DNA of 64,000 nucleotides. Source: Clostridium_AD estertheticum_D. GTDB lineage: Bacteria; Bacillota; Clostridia; Clostridiales; Clostridiaceae. Position numbers and translations under genes: made by a program. Location: positions 1-64,000 of the forward strand of contig NZ_JAHLDM010000012.1 of assembly GCF_018861295.1 (NCBI RefSeq), read 5' to 3'. Under the pieces are notes generated by a model. It did not search any database. It was given only the letters and a program-made list of their open reading frames with translations, and was not told the DNA's origin. Shown here piece after piece: positions 59,385 to 64,000 of the stretch; the first letter of the stretch is position 1; each line of letters begins with the position of its first letter.

Positions 59385-59828
59385 CTATTTACAACCGTCT
59401 ATTTTTTTATAAAAACTCGTAATAATTGAATATCCAAGTATTAACGGGAAGACCCATATAAAGCTTTGATTACTAGTTATTAAAATACCAATTGGATATG
59501 ATATATTTCGTACTAACTGATTACTACTATAGTATATGAAAACAGCAAGTGAAAAATACAATGAGGGAAGCCCCATTAATAAGAATTTAGGGACATTCAT
59601 TATCCATGTTCCTTCTTTTTTTATTTCATGGATTAAATGTTCTAAACCAAGTAACAAACCTATTCCTCCATAAAAAATAATCATTAAAATATTTTGAAGA
59701 TAAGGATGAGTATTATAGGTTTCTTGTGCATTTTTATTAATACCATCAAGAATGTGCTGTCCACTAAATACAATAAAAAGTATTATTAGGATTATAAAAA
59801 AATATTTTAACCAAGATTTCTCTTTCAT
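59385..59828 (-). CDS. Hypothetical four-helix membrane protein, 147 aa
   Basis: Four hydrophobic segments: YFFIILIILFIVFSGQHIL, ILMIIFYGGIGLLLGLEHLI, FLLMGLPSLYFSLAVFIYY and FIWVFPLILGYSII. Loops are short and a helix-breaking GLPSLYF lies in the third. RBS GAGGGATG-like sequence precedes ATG 59828. I do not recognise the family. It faces the ROK gene and shares no clear operon partner. Confidence 0.65.
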   Translation of the reverse strand: MKEKSWLKYFFIILIILFIVFSGQHILDGINKNAQETYNTHPYLQNILMIIFYGGIGLLLGLEHLIHEIKKEGTWIMNVPKFLLMGLPSLYFSLAVFIYYSSNQLVRNISYPIGILITSNQSFIWVFPLILGYSIITSFYKKIDGCK

Positions 59829-59951
59829 AACATCCCTCCATATTTTAAAGTTGAATATTCCTATCTTTTGAGGATGATATGAATATTTACTTGATTATAC
59901 TAATAATACCATAAATTTCAAAATAAAGTATAAAAACTTAATGTTAAAAGC

Positions 59952-60383
59952 TTACTTAAGGCTTACAGTTTCAGTTGATATAACCTTTATATCCGTAATA
60001 AAGGGTACAAGTTTTACCATGTCTTTTAATCCTTTTGTATTAACGATTATTACTCCAGTAATAGCAATTGCTTTATTGGGTTTTATCTCTTTATTTACAG
60101 TAATCACCATTTCCTTGCTTAAAATCCTATTTTTTAATTTTTCATTAACTAATGGTTGAACGGATTGTACAAAAATATTCTTATCGCTTTTATTAGTTAG
60201 GTTAATTGAATAATCAAGCTTATCTCCTCCTAATCCAATAGACGAATAGACGCTTACGAGTCTACTCTTTGTCTGGTTTTGAAGCGCCTTTGTCTGATTT
60301 TGAACCGTTATGATGTTAATAACTCCTACAAAGAGTACCAAAACACATAAGATAGAAGTTACTATTGTTAATTTTTTTGACAT
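59952..60383 (-). CDS. Membrane-anchored extracytoplasmic protein, 143 aa
   Basis: A single N-terminal TM (LTIVTSILCVLVLFVGVINII) is followed by a 40-residue linker and a beta-rich C-terminal domain outside the cell (LDYSINLTNKSDKNIFVQSVQPLVNEKLKNRI...KAIAITGVIIVNTKG), which reads like a small immunoglobulin-like fold. It lies 18 bp after the response regulator, in the same direction, so it may be part of that operon. Function unknown. Confidence 0.65.
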   Translation of the reverse strand: MSKKLTIVTSILCVLVLFVGVINIITVQNQTKALQNQTKSRLVSVYSSIGLGGDKLDYSINLTNKSDKNIFVQSVQPLVNEKLKNRILSKEMVITVNKEIKPNKAIAITGVIIVNTKGLKDMVKLVPFITDIKVISTETVSLK

Positions 60384-60401
60384 ATCGAATCCCCCAAAAA
60401 G

Positions 60402-61058
60402 TTAAAATATTTTCTGCAAGTAAATCACAAGCTCCGTTCTGTTATTTACTTGCAGTTTTTCTAGTATTTTAGACACATAATTTTTCACAGTGCCTTCAGT
60501 AACAAATAAAGCTTCACTTATAGATTTGTTGCTTTTCCCATCAATTATATGTTTTGCCACGTCGAACTCACGGGGAGTTAATGTTTGTAGCAATTTCTCT
60601 TTTTCATCATTTTTCTTTTGGGCAGAATTTTCAATGGGTCTAGAGTTTAAAGCTTTAACAACTTTTTCAGTGACTTTAGGATTTAAAAAGATACTTCCTT
60701 CTAAAGCAGCTTTAATAGAATTTATTATTTCCTTTGAACCAGAATCTTTAAGAATGTACCCGTCAGCGCCATATTTTAGTCCCTGAAAAATATAATCGTC
60801 TTCGTCGAATGTAGTTAATATAATAACCTTTATGTTTGGGTGATTTTCTTTAACAAATTTTGTTGCCTCTATGCCATCCATAATGGGCATCCTTATGTCC
60901 ATTAATATTACTTGGGGAGAAAGTTTTTTTAGTAGTTCAATTAATTGTTTGCCATTATAAGCTTCACCTATACAATTTATTTCTTCGTTCAAACTTAAAA
61001 TTCTTTTTAAGCCTTCACGTACAATTTCTTGATCATCTACAATAACTAAATCAATCAT
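60402..61058 (-). CDS. NarL/LuxR-type response regulator, 218 aa
   Basis: Start at ATG 61058, 8 bases after AGGAAG; GTG 61067 overlaps that RBS. Receiver domain: LVIVDDQEIVREGLKR, phospho-acceptor Asp in VILMDIRMPIMDG, then KVIILTTFDEDDYIF and lysine in LKDSG. The C-terminal LuxR HTH is LTPREFDVAKHIIDGKSNKSISEALFVTEGTVKNYVSKILEKL. It is phosphorylated by the kinase encoded 41 bp upstream and probably controls the divergent ABC transporter genes. Confidence 0.95.
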   Translation of the reverse strand: MIDLVIVDDQEIVREGLKRILSLNEEINCIGEAYNGKQLIELLKKLSPQVILMDIRMPIMDGIEATKFVKENHPNIKVIILTTFDEDDYIFQGLKYGADGYILKDSGSKEIINSIKAALEGSIFLNPKVTEKVVKALNSRPIENSAQKKNDEKEKLLQTLTPREFDVAKHIIDGKSNKSISEALFVTEGTVKNYVSKILEKLQVNNRTELVIYLQKIF

Positions 61059-61099
61059 CAATTTCACTTCCTATCTATAATTTAAAATACTTTTTATAT

Positions 61100-62236
61100 C
61101 TACAATATATTTTCAGGGATTTTGCCTTCTATTGTAAAGCCAACTAGACCCTCAGACTTAAAGATGATTTCACCATTAAGCAAATGCACTCTTTCTTCCA
61201 TACCCATAATACCATTAGAACGTATTATTTTTTTGCAACCTACACCATTATTTTCTATTTTGAAAATAATACTATTTGATGATTTACGAATATGAATACT
61301 AAAGGATGTAGCATTGCCATGTTTTATCCCGTTAGTAATTGCTTCTCTTAAGGTTTTATAAATACAAGTTTTAATTCCACTACTTACATTCTCTACGTTT
61401 TCATCAAAATCTAAATTAAACTCATATTTATCTGTTTGTTTAAATTTAAGGAAAATCTGATTAATATCCTTTCTTAGGCTAAGGGTACTATTTTCTTTAA
61501 GTACACTAACTGCTCCCCTTAAATTTTTCATGCAATCTTTAGAAAGAGAATAACAGTCTTGCATAGCTATTTTAGCCTTTTCTGGGTTTATAGTAGCAAT
61601 ATTTTCTGCATATTCTAAATTCATACTTAAGGCTACAAGTGAATGACCCATGGAATCGTGAAGCTCTTGGGCAATTCTAGTCCTTTCTTTTGTAATAGTG
61701 AGGTCCTCTATTTTTTTTGAATATTGTATTAATGTTAAATTAGTTTTCTCCAGCTCCTCATTAAGCTTTTCTTTTTTTACTTTTTCTATAATTATATTTT
61801 TAATTAAAAAACAAACTATAAGGTTTATAGCATAATTCCGCAATATGATTTCAAAATTATAAAACAAGATGTTTGAATATAATATTGCACTTAAAAAAAC
61901 AAAGCTAACAAAATTAATAATAAATAAGCTTTTATAAATTTTTTTGATAGGTATAATCAGTTCTACAGTCAAAAGAGAACTGTATGTTACAGTATCAATT
62001 TTAGTTTTATAGGCAAGGTAACATATTATTAGATTGCTTAAAATATAAGAAATATATTTTACAAACTCATTAGAATTTATTCTAATATAATCATTTATAG
62101 CTAAAAAAACAATTAAGAATATAGTAATTATTTGAAAGTGACTTTGTAGTGTACTGTTAAAAATCGTTATGATAACAATAATTTGTAAAATTTTCAAGGC
62201 TAGAAATCTATTTTTTCCAGATAAAAGAAAATCCAT
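61100..62236 (-). CDS. Sensor histidine kinase (HisKA_3, NarX/DesK type), 378 aa
   Basis: Start at ATG 62236 with GAAGGT 7 bases upstream; the TTG at 62251 precedes that RBS. Five or six membrane helices occupy about residues 10-150, then a coiled linker and the DHp helix with phospho-histidine in ERTRIAQELHDSMGHSLVALS. ATPase N-box is EAITNGIKHGNA and the G-box NGIMGMEERVHLLNG. A membrane-embedded sensor of this type often detects envelope stress or a peptide. Divergent from an ABC exporter. Confidence 0.93.
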   Translation of the reverse strand: MDFLLSGKNRFLALKILQIIVIITIFNSTLQSHFQIITIFLIVFLAINDYIRINSNEFVKYISYILSNLIICYLAYKTKIDTVTYSSLLTVELIIPIKKIYKSLFIINFVSFVFLSAILYSNILFYNFEIILRNYAINLIVCFLIKNIIIEKVKKEKLNEELEKTNLTLIQYSKKIEDLTITKERTRIAQELHDSMGHSLVALSMNLEYAENIATINPEKAKIAMQDCYSLSKDCMKNLRGAVSVLKENSTLSLRKDINQIFLKFKQTDKYEFNLDFDENVENVSSGIKTCIYKTLREAITNGIKHGNATSFSIHIRKSSNSIIFKIENNGVGCKKIIRSNGIMGMEERVHLLNGEIIFKSEGLVGFTIEGKIPENIL

Positions 62237-62304
62237 AAGGCATACCTTCAATCATATTTTTCTTTATTATATCATAGTTCCGTATATCCATAGATAAACT
62301 CATG

Positions 62305-62336
62305 ACTAAAGTACTATACCATATGATTACTTTAGT
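62305..62336. promoter_or_regulatory. Inverted repeat in the TCS/ABC divergent region
   Basis: ACTAAAGTA (62305-62313) and TACTTTAGT (62328-62336), a 9-bp perfect repeat with 14 bases between. Placed 64 bp before the ABC ATPase start, it is a likely binding site for the response regulator. Confidence 0.5.
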
Positions 62337-62399
62337 ATATATTCAAAAGATCTTATAAAAAGTACAATATGAGCATAGTAAGAAATAGGGGGCAAAGAA

Positions 62400-63332
62400 A
62401 TGCTTGAATTAATAAATTTAACAAAAAAATATGGTGAATTTACAGCAAATGATAATATTTCTTTTAAAGTAGAACAAGGTGAAATATTTGGGCTTTTGGG
62501 ACCAAATGGAGCAGGAAAATCTACTATTGTTTCTATGATAAGTACAGTTAATCCACCTACAAGAGGTGACATAAGAGTTGATAACAAATCATTAAGAGAA
62601 AAACCTATGGAAATAAAAAAGATAATGGGAATAGTACCTCAGGATATAGCATTATACGAAGCCTTGAGTGCAAAAGATAATCTAGAGTTCTTTGGATGTT
62701 TATATGGTTTAAAAGGAAAAAAACTAAAAGACAGAACGTCTGAGGTGCTAGATATTATAGAACTAAAAGATAAAAAAGACCAAGCAGTTTCGGAATTTTC
62801 AGGAGGAATGAAGAGAAGAGTTAATATTGGTATTGCATTAATGAACAACCCAAAGCTTTTAATATTAGATGAACCAACAGTTGGAATAGATCCACAGTCT
62901 AGAAATCATATTCTTGAAACAATAAAAAGATTAAATGAAGAGAGAGGCATGACAGTAATTTATACTAGTCATTATATGGAAGAGGTTGAGTATCTTTGCA
63001 AAAGAGTTGCTATTGTAGATCATGGAAAGCTAATAGCGCTAGGAACTAAAGAGGAGTTAAAGGAAAAGCTTAAAGTTAAAGATACGTTAACAGTTACTTA
63101 CAGCAAAGCGGATAAGGATTCTTTAGAAAAAGTTAAAAATATTGCTGGAACAGAAGAAGTTAGAATTAACAAAAATGAAATAGCTATGTTAGTAAATCAA
63201 AATGAAAAAAATATTATAGATATTGTTGAGGATATAAGAAATCTCGGAATAAAATTAACTGGTTTCAAATACGGCGAAGTAAACTTAGAAAGTATTTTTC
63301 TTAAGGCAACAGGAAAATCTTTAAGAGAATAA
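62400..63332 (+). CDS. ABC transporter ATP-binding protein (CcmA/NatA-type), 310 aa
   Basis: Walker A LLGPNGAGKSTIVSMI, Q-loop IVPQDIALYE, signature SGGMKRRVNI, Walker B LLILDEPTVGIDPQ, H-loop YTSHYMEEVEYL. About 80 C-terminal residues form the extra domain common in drug- and Na+-export ABC proteins. RBS GGGGGC precedes ATG 62400. It is followed after 19 bp by an ABC-2 permease gene. With the divergent two-component system, the set resembles NatKR-NatAB or bacteriocin-resistance modules. Confidence 0.95.
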   Translation: MLELINLTKKYGEFTANDNISFKVEQGEIFGLLGPNGAGKSTIVSMISTVNPPTRGDIRVDNKSLREKPMEIKKIMGIVPQDIALYEALSAKDNLEFFGCLYGLKGKKLKDRTSEVLDIIELKDKKDQAVSEFSGGMKRRVNIGIALMNNPKLLILDEPTVGIDPQSRNHILETIKRLNEERGMTVIYTSHYMEEVEYLCKRVAIVDHGKLIALGTKEELKEKLKVKDTLTVTYSKADKDSLEKVKNIAGTEEVRINKNEIAMLVNQNEKNIIDIVEDIRNLGIKLTGFKYGEVNLESIFLKATGKSLRE

Positions 63333-63351
63333 TAAGGAAGGTGACAAATCT

Positions 63352-64000
63352 ATGAATAAACTAGTCTGTTTGTTTTTACTAGACACTAAGCTGTTATTAA
63401 AATCTAAGGTATTTTATTTTAAATTGGTATTATTTCCAATTGTACTTGTGTTAATAATTGGATCGCTTAATAGTAGTCAAGTTACACTAAAAACATTTAA
63501 TGTAGGATATTACAGCGATGATTCATCATTTCAAAGTTTAAACCTTTCCAATACTTTAAGGGATGATGTATTTAAAAGCAAGGATGTAAAGGAAGTAATA
63601 AATTTAAAATCGGTGAAAAGTTATGCGGAAGGTAAAAAATTAGTAAGTAATGGAACTTATGTAGCTTTAGTTTATGTGCCAAAAAATTTTACTAAAAACT
63701 ATATAAATAATTCTAAGATAAACATTTCTGTTATAGGAGATAACAACAAATTAGATGATGTTTCAATAGTGAAAACCATTTTAAATAGTTTTGATAAAAA
63801 TATTTCTATAAAGAGAGTTGAGCAAAATGAAGTTATAGAGGATATGGCTTTAAATAAATCAAATGTAAGGTCAGTAGATGTAAATAAGTTGATTAGTAAT
63901 ATACAAAATACAAGTGGTAATTCTTCTGAAATCTCAAAGATAGCTACAAGAAAGAATGCAAAACCTATAGATGTGATGCAATATATGATTATTGGAATGG
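63352..64000 (+). CDS. ABC-2 type permease (5' part, runs off window)
   Basis: ATG 63352 follows AAGGAAGGTG by 8 bases. The first 216 residues are MNKLVCLFLLDTKLLLKS and onward, with a membrane helix (LVLFPIVLVLIIGSL), then a long extracytoplasmic loop (VGYYSDDSSFQSLNLSN...YVALVYVPKNFTKNYI) and QYMIIGM at the edge, where the second helix begins. This is the ABC-2 exporter type with a large loop between helices 1 and 2. It is the membrane partner of the ATPase upstream. The remainder is outside the window. Confidence 0.9.
   Translation, partial: MNKLVCLFLLDTKLLLKSKVFYFKLVLFPIVLVLIIGSLNSSQVTLKTFNVGYYSDDSSFQSLNLSNTLRDDVFKSKDVKEVINLKSVKSYAEGKKLVSNGTYVALVYVPKNFTKNYINNSKINISVIGDNNKLDDVSIVKTILNSFDKNISIKRVEQNEVIEDMALNKSNVRSVDVNKLISNIQNTSGNSSEISKIATRKNAKPIDVMQYMIIGM

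Noticed and set aside
1..64000. CRISPR arrays, tRNA, rRNA, transposases, phage genes
   Set aside because: Scanned by eye for spaced direct repeats, cloverleaf and rRNA sequences, and transposase or integrase motifs; none convincing.

Overview
The window reads as chromosomal DNA of an AT-rich, Gram-positive, spore-forming anaerobe of the Clostridium sensu stricto type. The grounds are strong purine-rich ribosome binding sites (AGGAGG/GGGGGA), a Spo0E-like phosphatase and a GerAB-like permease, a ferredoxin-type nitroreductase, a bifunctional AdhE under a sigma-54 promoter, Etf/acyl-CoA dehydrogenase genes, and CcpA-like sites. I saw no rRNA, tRNA, CRISPR array, transposase or phage module. About 60 intact protein genes are called, plus several very small genes and decayed fragments.

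Layout. 1-4.7 kb: acyl-CoA reduction operon (acyl-CoA dehydrogenase end, family III CoA-transferase, second acyl-CoA dehydrogenase, etfB, etfA), with a hairpin-rich leader before the transferase and a terminator at the end. 5-9.6 kb: small unrelated genes (61-aa protein, lipoprotein, membrane protein, methyltransferase with a Fur-like box, XRE regulator with a membrane protein), punctuated by five copies of a TGCCAC...GTGGCA palindrome. 9.6-10.9 kb: MarR regulator and ferredoxin-nitroreductase. 10.9-18.7 kb, minus strand: a complete four-gene Wadjet-type anti-plasmid defence operon (jetD-jetA-jetB-jetC). 18.9-24.5 kb: a 50-residue cationic peptide gene, a sigma-54 activator and adhE. 24.7-31.6 kb: DUF1361 protein, SecA remnant, orphan GerAB permease, DUF975 protein, chemoreceptor and HD-GYP protein. 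31.9-37 kb: GntR regulator and a sugar-acid operon (IlvD/Edd dehydratase, PfkB-type kinase, GntP transporter). 37-44.6 kb: a gene between two 125-bp direct repeats, acetyltransferase, secreted papain-like protease, L7/L12-tail protein with a decayed second copy, two VOC proteins, a metallo-hydrolase, Spo0E-like protein, cation efflux protein and an internally repeated protein. 44.8-47.7 kb: fructose PTS (fruA, fruK). 48-57 kb: NlpC/P60 hydrolase, MATE pump, tannase-family esterase, MarR/GNAT pair, second chemoreceptor, alpha/beta hydrolase and YdcF-like protein. 57-64 kb: decayed gene, small membrane protein, 62-aa protein coupled to a ROK kinase, and a two-component system divergent from an ABC exporter that runs off the window.

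How the genes work together. The first operon supplies activation, reduction and electron delivery for an organic acid or acyl-CoA. The sugar-acid operon would import an aldonate, dehydrate it to a 2-keto-3-deoxy acid and phosphorylate it, repressed by its GntR protein and probably CcpA. AdhE re-oxidises NADH to ethanol or butanol and is preceded by its likely activator. Wadjet is the clearest defence system. The least explained signals are the palindromic repeat cluster at 5.9-9.6 kb, the 34-bp promoter-like sequence shared by 5.8 and 37.1 kb, the 21-bp-phased operators before the XRE gene, the small peptide genes, and the repeat protein at 44 kb. Domain and motif calls are by eye from translations; no database search was run.
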